Shown here one piece after another: positions 8,983 to 19,521 of a stretch of 64,000 bases of DNA; the stretch's first letter is position 1; each line of letters begins with the position of its first letter. The notes beneath the pieces are model-generated. The model saw only the letters and a program-made list of their open reading frames with translations, was not told the origin of the DNA and searched no databases. The translations under genes were made by a program, and so were the position numbers. The DNA comes from Mycetohabitans endofungorum. Its GTDB lineage: Bacteria; Pseudomonadota; Gammaproteobacteria; Burkholderiales; Burkholderiaceae. The stretch is taken from assembly GCF_037477895.1 (NCBI RefSeq), contig NZ_CP132744.1, forward strand, positions 2,542,001 through 2,606,000. Reading direction: 5' to 3'.

Positions 8983-9552
8983 TCACGCCTGGCTGCGCCC
9001 GGCCGGAACCGCCGCGAGCGTCGCGTAGCGTGATCCGGCCGGCGTCAGCGTGCTGCTGACCAACGCCAGCGTAGCAAAGGTGATCAACGGCGGCACGGGA
9101 CGCACCGTTTCGAAATCATGCGTCGGCGCGGGCGGATCACCGCGCAGCCTGGCTAGGGTCAGATGCGGCCGTAACGGCCGCGCAGCGGCGGGCACACCGG
9201 CCCGCTCCAGCAGCACGTCGACGCGAGCCGCCCACGCGAGGAACGCCGGCGCGCTGATCAGTTCAAGCGCATACACGCGCGCCCGCCTGGCGCTGGGCAG
9301 CATCGCGGCATGCGAGGTGGGCAGCCTGTCCGGCACCGGCGTCAGCGTCGGCCATTCGTCGATCAGCCGTTTTCCCCCGCTCGGCGTCAGTGCGCCAACA
9401 AACCGTATGGTCAGATGAATCTGCTCACGCGGCGTCCATCTGACGCCTGCCATATGACCGGCGCGCCATGGAGCGCGCCATGCGTCGATGGCATCGAGAG
9501 CGCCGGAGTCGGGAATGAGTGCAACAAAGCAACGCTGCAGTCTGACATCCAT
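8983..9552 (-). CDS. thpR: RNA 2',3'-cyclic phosphodiesterase (2'-5' RNA ligase family)
   Basis: Members of the 2H phosphoesterase superfamily open RNA 2',3'-cyclic phosphates and can reversibly join tRNA halves with a 2'-5' bond. This 189-residue protein has both catalytic HxT motifs, HLTI (His46) and HLTL (His130), about 84 residues apart as expected, and the N-terminal RCFVALIPD strand. It is convergent with the ABC transporter gene and 46 bases after gltD's stop on the same strand; no operon partner is evident. The biological substrate is uncertain. Confidence 0.88.
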   Translation of the reverse strand: MDVRLQRCFVALIPDSGALDAIDAWRAPWRAGHMAGVRWTPREQIHLTIRFVGALTPSGGKRLIDEWPTLTPVPDRLPTSHAAMLPSARRARVYALELISAPAFLAWAARVDVLLERAGVPAAARPLRPHLTLARLRGDPPAPTHDFETVRPVPPLITFATLALVSSTLTPAGSRYATLAAVPAGRSQA

Positions 9553-9598
9553 CGATGATCCCCTACGGCAAAGCCGCCCTGCTACGCCCGACTCAAAC

Positions 9599-11065
9599 TC
9601 AGCGCGGCAACTCCGAGCCCCCCATCAGGAACGCGTCCACCGCGCGCGCGCATTGGCGACCTTCGCGAATGGCCCAAACTACCAGCGACTGCCCCCGACG
9701 CACGTCACCAGCAGCAAACACCTTGTCGACCGACGTGTGATACGCACGCTCGCCGTCGGTGCCAGCCCGCACGTTGCCGCGCTGATCCTTGTCAACGGCG
9801 AACGCATTAAGCATCGCCGCCGCCGGCTGCGTGAAGCCCATCGCAAGCAGTACCAGGTCTGCTTTCATTTCGAACTCGGAACCGGGCACCTCCTGCATTT
9901 TGCCGTCCCTCCACTCGACGCGCGCAGCGATCAGCTTTTCGACCTTGCCTCTGCTGCCCTCGAAACGCTTGGTCGCGACCGACCAATCGCGCTCGCAACC
10001 TTCCTCATGCGACGACGACGTGCGCAGCTTGATCGGCCAGTACGGCCACACGAGAGGCTTGTCCTCCTCCTGCGGCGGCTGCGCCAGCAATTCGAACTGC
10101 GTGACACGCTTCGCGCCGTGCCGGTTCGACGTGCCGACACAGTCCGACCCGGTGTCTCCGCCGCCAATCACGACCACGTGCTTGTCTTTGGCGAGCAACT
10201 GATCCGCGAGCTTGTCGCCAGCGTTGACCCGGTTCTGCTGCGGCAGGAATTCCATCGCGAAGTGGATACCGGCCAACTCGCGGCCCGGCACCGGTAAGTC
10301 ACGCGGCGTTTCGGCACCGCCCGCCATCACGATTGCGTCGAATTGTTCGCGCAATTCGTCCGGCGACAGGGTGTCCTTCGCCGCATTGTTGATCGTCGGC
10401 GGCAACGGCTCCTTGCCAATGAACACGCCAGTACGGAACGTCACGCCTTCGGCCTCCATCTGACGCATGCGGCGGTCGATCTGCCACTTCTCCAGTTTGA
10501 AGTCGGGGATGCCGTAGCGCAGCAGGCCGCCAATCCGGTCGTTTTTCTCGAACACCGTTACCTCATGACCGGCTCGCGCCAGCTGCTGCGCGGCGGCCAG
10601 CCCGGCGGGCCCGGATCCCACCACCGCGATCTTCTTACCGGTCTTCAGCTTGGGCACTTGCGGCGCGACCCATCCTTCGCTCCACGCCTTGTCGATGATC
10701 GCGCGCTCGATCGATTTGATGCCCACCGCGTCGCTGTTGATATTCAGCGTACAGGCGGCCTCGCACGGCGCGGGGCAGATCCTGCCGGTCAACTCTGGAA
10801 AATTGTTCGTCGAGTGCAACACCTCGATCGCCTGCTTCCAGTCCTGGCGAAACACGAGGTCGTTGAAGTCCGGAATGATGTTGTTTACCGGACAGCCGTT
10901 ATTGCAGAACGGAATGCCGCAATCCATGCAGCGTGCGCCCTGGATTTTTGCGTCCTCGTCGGTCAGCGCATGCGCGAATTCCTTCCAGTGCTTCACGCGT
11001 TCTAACGGGAGTTCATACGCCTCGTGGCGGCGTTCATATTCGAGAAAACCGGTTGCCTTGCCCAT
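9599..11065 (-). CDS. gltD: Glutamate synthase small (beta) subunit
   Basis: GltD oxidises NADPH and passes electrons to GltB for making glutamate from glutamine and 2-oxoglutarate. The 488-residue protein has N-terminal cysteines for 4Fe-4S clusters ([17 protein letters not shown]), an FAD-binding motif ([18 protein letters not shown]) and an NADPH motif ([12 protein letters not shown]). Length is normal for the family. It lies 107 bases downstream of gltB on the same strand and is presumably in the same transcript. Confidence 0.97.
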   Translation of the reverse strand: MGKATGFLEYERRHEAYELPLERVKHWKEFAHALTDEDAKIQGARCMDCGIPFCNNGCPVNNIIPDFNDLVFRQDWKQAIEVLHSTNNFPELTGRICPAPCEAACTLNINSDAVGIKSIERAIIDKAWSEGWVAPQVPKLKTGKKIAVVGSGPAGLAAAQQLARAGHEVTVFEKNDRIGGLLRYGIPDFKLEKWQIDRRMRQMEAEGVTFRTGVFIGKEPLPPTINNAAKDTLSPDELREQFDAIVMAGGAETPRDLPVPGRELAGIHFAMEFLPQQNRVNAGDKLADQLLAKDKHVVVIGGGDTGSDCVGTSNRHGAKRVTQFELLAQPPQEEDKPLVWPYWPIKLRTSSSHEEGCERDWSVATKRFEGSRGKVEKLIAARVEWRDGKMQEVPGSEFEMKADLVLLAMGFTQPAAAMLNAFAVDKDQRGNVRAGTDGERAYHTSVDKVFAAGDVRRGQSLVVWAIREGRQCARAVDAFLMGGSELPR

Positions 11066-11172
11066 GAGCTTCTCTTAACCAATACCTATTGAGGGGCAGC
11101 CCGCTGCACCGCGGCGGGGCTGTCGTGCGTTGACTTGCCGGCGCATCCGCCGTCGCATCGGTGCGCAAGCCG

Positions 11173-14100
11173 TCAGGCCGCTAGGCTCGGCGCGCTCGCC
11201 GCCTTCTTCTTGGCACCGATGTCGGCCAAGGCACGCTTGTACTCGGTTGGAAACACCTTGACGAACTGACGCCGCGACGTATCCCAGTTCTCGAGCAGCG
11301 CCTTGGCGCGCGGCGACCCGGTGAACTCGAAGTGGCGCTCGATTAGCCCCTTGAGCAACGCCTCGTCGGTCTGGTCCTGATGCCACAGTGCCGGATCAAC
11401 AGTGCGCTCTTGCTCGGCCTGCTGCAGCACCGGCTCAAGCGCGACCATCGCCTGATTACATTGGGTCGCGAACGTGTTGCCCGGATCAAACACGTACGCG
11501 ACGCCTCCCGACATGCCCGCCGCGAAGTTGCGGCCGGTCTCGCCGAGCACGACGACGGTGCCGCCGGTCATGTACTCGCAACCGTGGTCGCCGGTGCCCT
11601 CAACGACCGCCGTCGCACCGGAGTTGCGCACGCAGAAGCGCTCACCCGCAACGCCCCGGAAGTACGCCTCACCCTCAATCGCGCCATACATGACGGTGTT
11701 GCCGCAAATGATGTTCTCTTCTGACTTGCCGCGGAAGTCATTGGTCGGACGCACAATGATGCGTCCACCCGAGAGCCCCTTGCCCACATAGTCGTTGCCG
11801 TCGCCGACCAGGTCCAGCGTGATGCCGCGCGCTAGGAATGCGCCGAAACTCTGTCCCGCCGTCCCCTTGAACTGGATGTGAATCGTATCGTCCGGCAGGC
11901 CATCGTGCCCATACTTGCGCGCGATCACCCCTGAGAGCATCGCGCCGACCGTGCGATTCACGTTGCGCACCGGTTGGATGAACGACACATGCTCACCGTT
12001 GTCGATCGCCGCCTTCGCCTTGTCGATCAACACATGATCCAATGCCCGGTCCAGGCCATGGTCCTGCGTATCGACGTGCCGGCGCGCCACCTCGGCGCCC
12101 GCCTCAGGCATATGGAAGATCCGCGAAAAATCGAGACCACGCGCCTTCCAATGCGCGATGCCCTTTTTCGTATCGAGCAAATCGGCCCGACCGACCAGTT
12201 CGTCGAAGCGGCGAATCCCGAGCTGCGCCATGATTTCGCGCACTTCCTCGGCCACGAAGAAAAAGAAGTTCACCACGTGCTCGGGCTGGCCCTGGAACTT
12301 CGCGCGCAACACCGGGTCCTGCGTCGCGACGCCCACGGGGCACGTGTTCAGATGGCACTTGCGCATCATGATGCAGCCTTCGACGACCAGCGGCGCCGTC
12401 GCAAAGCCAAACTCGTCGGCGCCCAGCAGCGCGCCGATCACGACATCGCGGCCGGTTTTCATCTGTCCGTCGGCCTGCACGCGGATCCGGCCGCGCAGCT
12501 TGTTGAGCACCAGCGTCTGCTGCGTCTCGGCCAGGCCCAACTCCCACGGCGTGCCGGCGTGCTTAATCGACGACAACGGCGATGCGCCCGTACCGCCATC
12601 GTGGCCCGCGATCACAACGTGGTCGGCCTTGGCCTTGGCCACGCCCGCCGCCACCGTGCCCACGCCGACTTCAGAGACGAGCTTCACCGATACGCCAGCG
12701 CGCGGGTTGGCGTTCTTCAGGTCGTGGATCAGCTGCGCGAGGTCCTCGATCGAATAGATATCGTGGTGCGGCGGCGGGGAAATCAGCCCGACACCCGGCA
12801 CGCAGTAGCGCAGCTTGCCGATGTACGCCGACACCTTGTGTCCGGGCAGCTGCCCCCCTTCGCCCGGCTTGGCGCCCTGAGCCATCTTGATCTGGATCTG
12901 GTCGGCCGAGCTTAGGTACTCGGCGCTCACGCCGAAACGACCCGATGCGACCTGCTTGATTTTCGAGCGCAGCGAATCGCCATCGCGCAACGGAATATCG
13001 ACGACGACCGCCTCTTCACCAATGACCGAGCCGAGCGTATCCCCATTCTTGATCGAGATGCCACGCAGCTCATTGCGGTACCGACGCTCGTCCTCGCCGC
13101 CTTCGCCGGTGTTGGACTTGCCGCCGATGCGGTTCATCGCGATTGCCAAGGTCGCATGCGCCTCGGTACTGATTGAGCCAAGCGACATCGCACCGGTTGC
13201 AAAGCGCTTGACGATCTCCTTGGCCGGCTCGACTTCATCGAGCGAAATGGCCTTGGCAGGATCGACCTTGAACTCGAACAGGCCGCGCAACGTCATGTGA
13301 CGGCGGGTCTGGTCGTTAATGATATGTGCGTACTCCTTATACGTCTGATACGAGTTGCTGCGCGCCGAATGCTGCAGCTTCGCAATCGCGTCGGGCGTCC
13401 ACATGTGGTCTTCGCCACGCACGCGGTACGCGTACTCGCCGCCAGCGTCAAGCATCGTCGCGAGAACCGGGTTGTCACCGAATGCATCGCGATGCAGGCG
13501 GATCGCCTCTTCCGCCACGTCGAACAAGCCAATGCCGCCAACGCTGGATGCGGTGCCCTTAAAGTACTTGGCGACCAGTTCGCTGGACAAGCCCACCGCC
13601 TCGAAGATCTGCGCGCCGGTGTACGACATGTAGGTTGAGATGCCCATCTTCGACATGACCTTCTGCAGGCCCTTGCCGACCGCCTTCGTGAAATTTTGGA
13701 TGGCCTTGTCGGCCGACAGCGCGCCCGGCAGGCCGCTGGACATCGCCACCAGCGTCTCGAGCGCCAGATAAGGGTGCACCGCCTCAGCGCCATAACCGGC
13801 GAGCAGCGCGAAGTGATGAACCTCACGCGCGGAACCGGTCTCGACCACCAGGCCCGTACTCGTGCGCAACCCATGCGCCACCAGGTGACTGTGAATCGCC
13901 GAGGTCGCGAGCAACGCCGGGATCGCGACATTGTCCCGGTCGGTCTTGCGATCCGATACGATCAAGATGTTATAGCCGGAGCGCACAGCATCGACTGCCT
14001 CAGCACACAGCGACGCCAGGCGCGCCTCGATACCGGCCTTGCCCCATGCGACCGGATAGCAGATAGTCAATTCGTAGGAACTGAACTTACCACCGGTGTA

Positions 14101-15924
14101 CTCGCCAATTGCACGGATCTTCGCGATATCTTTGAAGTCGAGCACCGGTTGCGACACTTCCAGCCGCATCGGCGGGTTGATGTTGTTCGTATCGAGCAGG
14201 TTCGGCTTCGGCCCGATGAACGACACCAATGACATCACCAGGTTCTCGCGAATCGGGTCAATCGGCGGATTCGTGACCTGCGCGAACAACTGCTTGAAGT
14301 AGTGGTACAGCGTCTTGTTCTTGTTCGACATCACTGCGAGAGGCGAGTCATTGCCCATCGAGCCGATCGCCTCTTCGCCGGCTTGCGCCATCGGCGCCAT
14401 CAGGAACTTAATGTCCTCCTGCGTATAGCCGAACGCCTGCTGCCGGTCCAACAACGCCGGCGCACCCTGCGGCTCAGCCGCCGCCACAACGTCCTCCGAC
14501 TTCGGCTCGATTTCGTCCAGCTTGATGCGCACCGCGTCGATCCAGCTCTTGTACGGTTTCGCGTTCGCCAGATTGTCTTTCAGTTCCTTATCATCGATGA
14601 TGCGGCCGTGCTCCATGTCGATTAAGAACATCTTGCCCGGCTGCAGGCGCCACTTCTTGACGATCTTGGACTCGGGGATTGTCAGCACGCCGGCCTCGGA
14701 CGCCATGATCACCATGTTGTCATCGGTGATGAGGTAGCGCGCCGGACGCAAGCCGTTGCGATCCAACGTCGCGCCGATCTGACGACCGTCGGTGAATGCG
14801 ATCGCCGCCGGACCGTCCCACGGCTCCATCATCGCCGCGTGATATTCGTAGAACGCGCGGCGATTCTCATCCATCAGCGCGTGCTGCTCCCACGCCTCCG
14901 GAATCATCATCATCACCGCGTGCGCCAGCGGATAGCCCGCCATCACCAGCAATTCGAGGCAGTTGTCAAACGAGGCTGTATCGGACTGTCCCGGGTAGAT
15001 TAGCGGCCACAGCTTAGGCAGATCAGCGCCGAGCACGTGGCTCGCGATGGCCCCGGTGCGCGCGTTCAGCCAGTTGACGTTGCCCTTGACCGTGTTGATT
15101 TCACCGTTGTGCGCAATCAACCGATACGGGTGCGCCAACTCCCACGCCGGGAACGTGTTGGTCGAGAAACGCTGGTGCACCAACGCAAGCGCCGACACAA
15201 CCCGCGCGTCCTGCAGATCGCGATAGTAGATCCCCACCTGCCTCGCCAGAAGCAGCCCCTTGTAGACAACCGTGCGCGCCGACATCGACGGCACGAAATA
15301 CTCCTTGCCATGCTTGAGCTTGAGCGCCTGGATACGGTGGCTGGCCGTCTTGCGGATCACGTACAGCTTGCGCTCAAGCGCGTCGGTGACCATGATGTCC
15401 TTGCCACGACCAATGAAGATCTGGCGGATCACCGGCTCGCTGGCCTTCACCATCGGCGACATTTCCATCGTGCCGTCAACTGGCACGTCGCGCCAGCCAA
15501 GTACCACTTGCCCCTCGGCCTTGACCGTGCGCTCGAGTTCCTGTTCGCAAGCCAGGCGCGATGCGTGCTCCTTGGGCAGAAAAATCATGCCAACGCCGTA
15601 CTCGCCGCACGGCGGTAACGTCACACCCTGCCGCGCCATCTCCTCGCGATAGAACGCATCCGGAATTTGGATCAGGATGCCGGCGCCGTCGCCCATCAGC
15701 GGATCCGCGCCCACCGCGCCGCGGTGATCCAGGTTATCGAGAATTTTCAGGCCCTGCTCCACGATTTCGTGGCGTTTGCGACCCTTGATGTGGGCCACAA
15801 AGCCGACGCCACACGCATCATGTTCGTTTTCTGGCGTGTACAGGCCTTGTGCTTCGGGCAAGCCCTGGCCGACGGTCGGTTGTGTTGCGTCTTTCATGGG
15901 GGCACCGTGATTGTGATTGGCCAT
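11173..15924 (-). CDS. gltB: Glutamate synthase large (alpha) subunit
   Basis: GltB hydrolyses glutamine, channels ammonia and makes glutamate, the synthase step of ammonia assimilation. The 1583-residue protein starts with a short pro-region; the nucleophile is Cys38 in [11 protein letters not shown], which becomes residue 1 after processing. The class II amidotransferase domain is followed by the central and FMN-binding synthase domains ([23 protein letters not shown]), a 3Fe-4S cysteine cluster ([13 protein letters not shown]) and the C-terminal glycine-rich beta-helix. The start is uncertain: an ATG nine codons downstream (15897) is as plausible, and neither has a clear Shine-Dalgarno. 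Confidence 0.96.
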   Translation of the reverse strand: MANHNHGAPMKDATQPTVGQGLPEAQGLYTPENEHDACGVGFVAHIKGRKRHEIVEQGLKILDNLDHRGAVGADPLMGDGAGILIQIPDAFYREEMARQGVTLPPCGEYGVGMIFLPKEHASRLACEQELERTVKAEGQVVLGWRDVPVDGTMEMSPMVKASEPVIRQIFIGRGKDIMVTDALERKLYVIRKTASHRIQALKLKHGKEYFVPSMSARTVVYKGLLLARQVGIYYRDLQDARVVSALALVHQRFSTNTFPAWELAHPYRLIAHNGEINTVKGNVNWLNARTGAIASHVLGADLPKLWPLIYPGQSDTASFDNCLELLVMAGYPLAHAVMMMIPEAWEQHALMDENRRAFYEYHAAMMEPWDGPAAIAFTDGRQIGATLDRNGLRPARYLITDDNMVIMASEAGVLTIPESKIVKKWRLQPGKMFLIDMEHGRIIDDKELKDNLANAKPYKSWIDAVRIKLDEIEPKSEDVVAAAEPQGAPALLDRQQAFGYTQEDIKFLMAPMAQAGEEAIGSMGNDSPLAVMSNKNKTLYHYFKQLFAQVTNPPIDPIRENLVMSLVSFIGPKPNLLDTNNINPPMRLEVSQPVLDFKDIAKIRAIGEYTGGKFSSYELTICYPVAWGKAGIEARLASLCAEAVDAVRSGYNILIVSDRKTDRDNVAIPALLATSAIHSHLVAHGLRTSTGLVVETGSAREVHHFALLAGYGAEAVHPYLALETLVAMSSGLPGALSADKAIQNFTKAVGKGLQKVMSKMGISTYMSYTGAQIFEAVGLSSELVAKYFKGTASSVGGIGLFDVAEEAIRLHRDAFGDNPVLATMLDAGGEYAYRVRGEDHMWTPDAIAKLQHSARSNSYQTYKEYAHIINDQTRRHMTLRGLFEFKVDPAKAISLDEVEPAKEIVKRFATGAMSLGSISTEAHATLAIAMNRIGGKSNTGEGGEDERRYRNELRGISIKNGDTLGSVIGEEAVVVDIPLRDGDSLRSKIKQVASGRFGVSAEYLSSADQIQIKMAQGAKPGEGGQLPGHKVSAYIGKLRYCVPGVGLISPPPHHDIYSIEDLAQLIHDLKNANPRAGVSVKLVSEVGVGTVAAGVAKAKADHVVIAGHDGGTGASPLSSIKHAGTPWELGLAETQQTLVLNKLRGRIRVQADGQMKTGRDVVIGALLGADEFGFATAPLVVEGCIMMRKCHLNTCPVGVATQDPVLRAKFQGQPEHVVNFFFFVAEEVREIMAQLGIRRFDELVGRADLLDTKKGIAHWKARGLDFSRIFHMPEAGAEVARRHVDTQDHGLDRALDHVLIDKAKAAIDNGEHVSFIQPVRNVNRTVGAMLSGVIARKYGHDGLPDDTIHIQFKGTAGQSFGAFLARGITLDLVGDGNDYVGKGLSGGRIIVRPTNDFRGKSEENIICGNTVMYGAIEGEAYFRGVAGERFCVRNSGATAVVEGTGDHGCEYMTGGTVVVLGETGRNFAAGMSGGVAYVFDPGNTFATQCNQAMVALEPVLQQAEQERTVDPALWHQDQTDEALLKGLIERHFEFTGSPRAKALLENWDTSRRQFVKVFPTEYKRALADIGAKKKAASAPSLAA

Positions 15925-16581
15925 GCAACCGGCCGGAAAACTCGCGCTTGAGCGCTGCGTCGCTGTCGCTGCGAGTGTTTTCGGCGCATGTCGGCTGGAT
16001 CAGGAGCGGCCGCGACTTGTGGACACGGAAGCGATGAATCAGCTGGAAATCAAATATACGCGACGAATCAATAGGACGCCAATAAAAATAGACTGATACG
16101 TCCCCTATAATATTTGTGTCCATTTTTATTTTAATAAATTGGTTCCATATCAATGTGACGCGCCCCAATACACCTTAGTGTGCCTGCTTCGCCGATCAGG
16201 ACAGCGTCCGCGTGACAACCCAAACGCACCACCTCTGCCTCTGGCCGTTCTGCATTTAATGCATCATTACGGGCCTGTACGTCGTACGCTCGGTCCAAGG
16301 CTACCGTGCCGCTCGAGTAGGAGCCGGAGGGGGGATACCGAAGAGGGAAGTGTCGGAGGGGAAACGCCCGAGGAGACAACTTCTCGAAATGGACCGCCCA
16401 TGTCGGCTACCTCATGTAGGCTGACTTATGTAAGCTACCCCATGGAGGCGGCCCATGCGAAACCAACCGACAAGGGACTACTCGATATAGAAATATCGGA
16501 CGTAACGCCGCGACCGAGAAACCATCAGTAGCCACCACTAAGCGAGTTGCTGCTGATGGAGCCGCCGCTGAAAGGGGCGCC
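15925..16581. other. Intergenic region upstream of gltB
   Basis: This 657-base gap between gltB and the transposase-like gene contains an AT-rich island at about 16045-16145 with candidate promoter elements on the minus strand and a TATAAT on the plus strand (16106-16111). The rest is GC-rich with short CATG-centred repeats near 16396-16455. Open frames here have no recognisable product and no convincing start, so none is called. Confidence 0.5.
16053..16082 (-). promoter_or_regulatory. Candidate promoter for gltBD
   Basis: The minus strand has TTGGCG (16077-16082), an 18-base spacer and TATATT (16053-16058). It lies about 130 bases upstream of gltB inside an AT-rich island unlike the surrounding DNA. 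A second -10-like TATTAT lies at 16107-16112. Weak -35 and long spacer keep confidence modest. Confidence 0.4.
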
Positions 16582-17556
16582 CTACGTTGAAGTGGGAGGA
16601 TCCGTTTCCGAACTACCATTGGCCGGTCCCTCCCCCGATGCCCGTGCCGAAGCGCCATTGCTCGCCCCCGTGTCAGCAGCGCCGAGGCCGGTCGTGGCCC
16701 GCCCCGGCTGCGTGTTCCGTGCGCACGGCCCATTACCCGGCCCTGCCTCGCCTGGGCGACCTGCCTCCGACGACGGCACATCACCTGGCGGACGCGCAGC
16801 AGTCGAGGCCTCGCCTCCGGCCTCTGCACCAGGCGGCTGCGCACCGGCCGCCCCCTGACCATCGTCGTCCCGCATCTTACGAGGGCGTCCACGCGGCAAC
16901 GGTGACACGCGGCGGTTCGCCTGCCGGGCCGCCCAGTCACGCCAACTTTCGCTCCCCAGCACCCACCCCTTGAGCGTGGCCTGCTGCAACTCATTGACTG
17001 CGTTTTCATCCAACGCCTGCTCACACAGCTGTTTGTATGCGTGCTGGCGCTCGAACGGCGTATTGGCCAGCGCCCAATACAGCGGATGGTCGGTAATCAA
17101 CGGATCGAGTACGAGGCCAACGTGGTGTCGATAGCTGGACCACCGATACGCGTCAACAGAAGAAACGAGGCGCTCGCGCACCGGACTGAGTTCCACCAGC
17201 CGGCTGCACAGCATAAAATACTGTTCTGCTTCGAACACCGTGGCGCGGTAACGCCCTTCCCACAGCGTACCGCGTCGCCCATAGCGACGGTTGAAGTGCG
17301 CGACGTAGCGCCTACCCACGGCCTGCATCGCTTTGGGAAGGCTGGACTCCTCGCGCGGCGTCGCCAGCAACTGCACCGCCGATGGCATCAGGACGTACGC
17401 GTGGATCGCAAGCTGGTGGTCGCGTGATGCTGTTTTCAGGCATTCAACAAACAGCGCATAATCCTCGTCATCGACGAAAGCAGGCTGGTGATCGATGCCT
17501 CGCAGGATTACGTGCTGCGGCTGGTCGGGGACATAAAGACGTGCTAACCGGGCCAT
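16582..17556 (-). CDS. REP-type (Y1/RAYT-like) transposase relative lacking the HUH motif
   Basis: The first 215 residues follow the layout of REP-associated Y1 transposases: VPDQPQHVILRG, AIHAYVLMP, FNRRYGRRGTLWEGRYRA, a helix ending YRWSSYRHH, and a C-terminal LKGWVLGSESWRDW. The metal-binding HUH motif, normally MPNHVHLL, reads MPSAVQLL (57-64), so both histidines are gone. The remaining 94 residues are a Gly/Ala/Pro/Ser low-complexity tail after PRGRPRKMRDD, a possible AT-hook-like basic patch. The frame is intact, which suggests a domesticated DNA- or RNA-binding protein rather than an active transposase. Its role is unknown; it sits upstream of gltB on the same strand, 657 bases away. 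Confidence 0.75.
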   Translation of the reverse strand: MARLARLYVPDQPQHVILRGIDHQPAFVDDEDYALFVECLKTASRDHQLAIHAYVLMPSAVQLLATPREESSLPKAMQAVGRRYVAHFNRRYGRRGTLWEGRYRATVFEAEQYFMLCSRLVELSPVRERLVSSVDAYRWSSYRHHVGLVLDPLITDHPLYWALANTPFERQHAYKQLCEQALDENAVNELQQATLKGWVLGSESWRDWAARQANRRVSPLPRGRPRKMRDDDGQGAAGAQPPGAEAGGEASTAARPPGDVPSSEAGRPGEAGPGNGPCARNTQPGRATTGLGAADTGASNGASARASGEGPANGSSETDPPTST

Positions 17557-17748
17557 TGCAGGAATTTCCGTTTAGATCGCACTTGGTGTATACCCACAGG
17601 AGTCAATCATCCCGCGGCGCTCGCGCACGACGCGGCGTGCAAAGCCAGCTGCGTCCAGCTTTAGGGAAAATGCTCTAACGCAGGACTATGGTTCGTTTGA
17701 AACGTTGTCTGCATAATGGGTGGACTTTAAAAAAAATGGAGGAGCACA

Positions 17749-18483
17749 GTGCAATTAATACACATCATCAAAGCCATTCCAGGGCTCGCGGCTATTGCTT
17801 GCTGCTTCAATCAGGCACATGCTCAAACGGCTGGCAGCGCCTATATGGCAGCCGGTTGGTTCCATCTTGCGCCGCAAGACAGCAGCGACGTACTGAAAAT
17901 CACGAACGTCGGCGGCTCCCCCGTCAACATCGCGGTCCTTGGTTCGAGCGCTAGTATCGGCTCCTCCGATACTTTTGGCCTCTCCACAGGGTACTTCATC
18001 ACTGACAATTTCGCCGTCCAAGCCGATGCGGGCATTCCGCCCAAATTCGACCTGCGTGGCGGCGGCACCCTCGCCTCGTACGGCAAACTCGGAGAGGCAC
18101 GGCAATGGAGTCCCGCGCTCGTCTTCAAATACTACTTCCGCAATGCGGATGCTGCGTTTCGTCCGTTTGTCGGAATCGGCGTAAGCTACATCTGGTTCAC
18201 CAACGCGCGGATCACGAATCCAACGTTTGTGTCGCAACAGTTGCATGGCCCGACCTCTGTGGACGTAGACAGCGCATGGGCGCCAGTGTTCAACGCCGGT
18301 TTCGCGTACAACTTCAACAAGCACATTTTCGCCAGCTTTTCCGTATCGTTCCTGCCATTTTCAACCGATGCCACACTGCATAGTGTCGCGCAAACACCGG
18401 TTGGCGTGCGTAACGTCACGAGCCACACGCGCATCAAGCTGAATCCGCTCGTCACGTTCCTAAACGTCGGCTACCGCTTCTGA
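17749..18483 (+). CDS. OmpW-family outer-membrane beta-barrel protein
   Basis: OmpW-type proteins are small eight-stranded barrels that form narrow hydrophobic channels. The 244-residue product has a signal peptide ending AHA (about residue 25), the family start SAYMAAGWFHLAPQDSSD, alternating strands, a VSYIWFTNARI segment and the C-terminal aromatic signature GYRF ending in Phe. The start is GTG, with GGAGGAG four bases upstream, which decides it. It is transcribed alone, divergent from the transposase-like gene, and followed by a hairpin (18495-18530). Confidence 0.88.
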   Translation: MQLIHIIKAIPGLAAIACCFNQAHAQTAGSAYMAAGWFHLAPQDSSDVLKITNVGGSPVNIAVLGSSASIGSSDTFGLSTGYFITDNFAVQADAGIPPKFDLRGGGTLASYGKLGEARQWSPALVFKYYFRNADAAFRPFVGIGVSYIWFTNARITNPTFVSQQLHGPTSVDVDSAWAPVFNAGFAYNFNKHIFASFSVSFLPFSTDATLHSVAQTPVGVRNVTSHTRIKLNPLVTFLNVGYRF

Positions 18484-18494
18484 CGCTCAACGCG

Positions 18495-18530
18495 CCGGGG
18501 GGAAGCCATGCTGACATTCTTCCACCCCGG
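18495..18530 (+). terminator. Hairpin after ompW-like gene
   Basis: An inverted repeat with arms CCGGGGGGAAG and CTTCCACCCCGG (11 pairs, one bulge, 13-base loop) lies 12 bases after the stop codon. There is no T-run, so it may be a terminator helped by Rho or an mRNA-stabilising hairpin. Confidence 0.5.
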
Positions 18531-18600
18531 GAGCGGCGCTTGCAGCTGTACCGCCCGCTTTGGCCCGTGCAACGCTGGCCTCCGTAGTACCTGCCCCGCG

Positions 18601-18651
18601 CGCTGTCTAGCTCCGCGTGCTATCTAGCTCCGCACGCTGTCTAACTGCGCG
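18601..18651. repeat. Three imperfect 17-base tandem repeats
   Basis: Units at 18601-18617, 18618-18634 and 18635-18651 read CGCTGTCTAGCTCCGCG, TGCTATCTAGCTCCGCA and CGCTGTCTAACTGCGCG. They sit in non-coding DNA between the OmpW-like and DUF883 genes. Confidence 0.8.
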
Positions 18652-18970
18652 CCACCTGCCTGGACCCGCGCACCGCCTACTTCCGTAATGCCCGTCTTGA
18701 CCGGCGCAGCTATCACCAGCCTTAATCGGCACGGCGCCAACAACCTCCGGGTTGGCCTGCAATGTGCTTCACTGTGTCGGCACTGACAGCCGCATTGCGT
18801 ACTGCCACCGCCGTCAAGAAGCCAATCGGGGGGCGCAGGACCAATCTAACGTGGCGTATCGACGCGCGCACGCCACCGCTGTTCAGTGCATCTACGCACG
18901 TCGCGTGCCACCAAGAGTGGCTTTTTTGCAACACCGTCGAACATTTCGACACTATCTGGAGAAAGCTGGA

Positions 18971-19345
18971 ATGACAAATTTGGAAAATACACGCCAGGCG
19001 CTAGAGGATTCGTTCGACAAGACCGGTCGCCACGCGCAGCGTATCGCACACCATGGGCGCCATGCCGTGCAGGACGCCGGCGCTGAAGTACGTGAGCTGT
19101 TGTCCGAATTGGAAAATACGCTAACGGACAGTACTCAAGCCGATGTCGAGATTTTGCGCCAGCAATTGCGGGACAAGATCGAAGCCACGCGCTCACGCTT
19201 GGGGGATGTCCAGGAGAACGTGAAACGCCGCGCGCAGGCCGCATGGGGCGGGGCGGACGAATATGTCCATGAGCGCCCATGGCAGGCCGTCGCTGCAGCT
19301 GCCGGCGCGGCGTTGCTGCTGGGTTTGTTACTGGGACGCGCTTAG
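18971..19345 (+). CDS. DUF883 (ElaB/YqjD-like) membrane-anchored protein
   Basis: ElaB/YqjD-type proteins are small inner-membrane proteins with a long helical region, reported to bind ribosomes in stationary phase in E. coli. This 124-residue protein has a charged helical region (about residues 1-100, with ELLSELENTL and EILRQQLRDKIEATRSRL), then YVHERPWQAVAAAAGAALLL, the family's C-terminal membrane helix ending GLLLGRA. The chosen ATG has GGAG nine bases upstream; the frame is open further 5' but gives no family-like sequence. It is a single gene. Confidence 0.88.
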   Translation: MTNLENTRQALEDSFDKTGRHAQRIAHHGRHAVQDAGAEVRELLSELENTLTDSTQADVEILRQQLRDKIEATRSRLGDVQENVKRRAQAAWGGADEYVHERPWQAVAAAAGAALLLGLLLGRA

Positions 19346-19521
19346 CGGCGCGGCATCGTGATGCTGGTACACGCCACATTGACGGACCGATATTTCCACC
19401 GACGGGTGGCGTACCTCCACGGTGCCAACCTCTTACGTAGTACGGCATCTTCCTACGGTATGCGAATTACCGGCTCAACGTAGGGGGCTCGCCGTGCGTG
19501 GCGCGGCGCAAGCGCGTCGCC

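Larger units (their letters stand above)
18484..18970. other. Intergenic region OmpW-like / DUF883 gene
   Basis: This 487-base gap holds the hairpin at 18495-18530 and the 17-base tandem repeats at 18601-18651. From about 18720 to 18970 the sequence is ordinary GC-rich DNA that should contain the promoter of the DUF883 gene, but no strong -35/-10 pair was recognised. No gene is called. Confidence 0.5.

Noticed and set aside
16139..16531. Short frames on both strands in the gltB upstream gap
   Set aside because: Composition is random-looking, starts are weak and they overlap the AT-rich control region.
18601..18651. CRISPR array
   Set aside because: The 17-base units are directly adjacent with no spacers, and no cas genes are near.
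18846..19448. A 200-codon minus-strand frame opposite the DUF883 gene
   Set aside because: The plus-strand frame has a recognisable family, a membrane helix and a Shine-Dalgarno; the minus-strand one has none of these.
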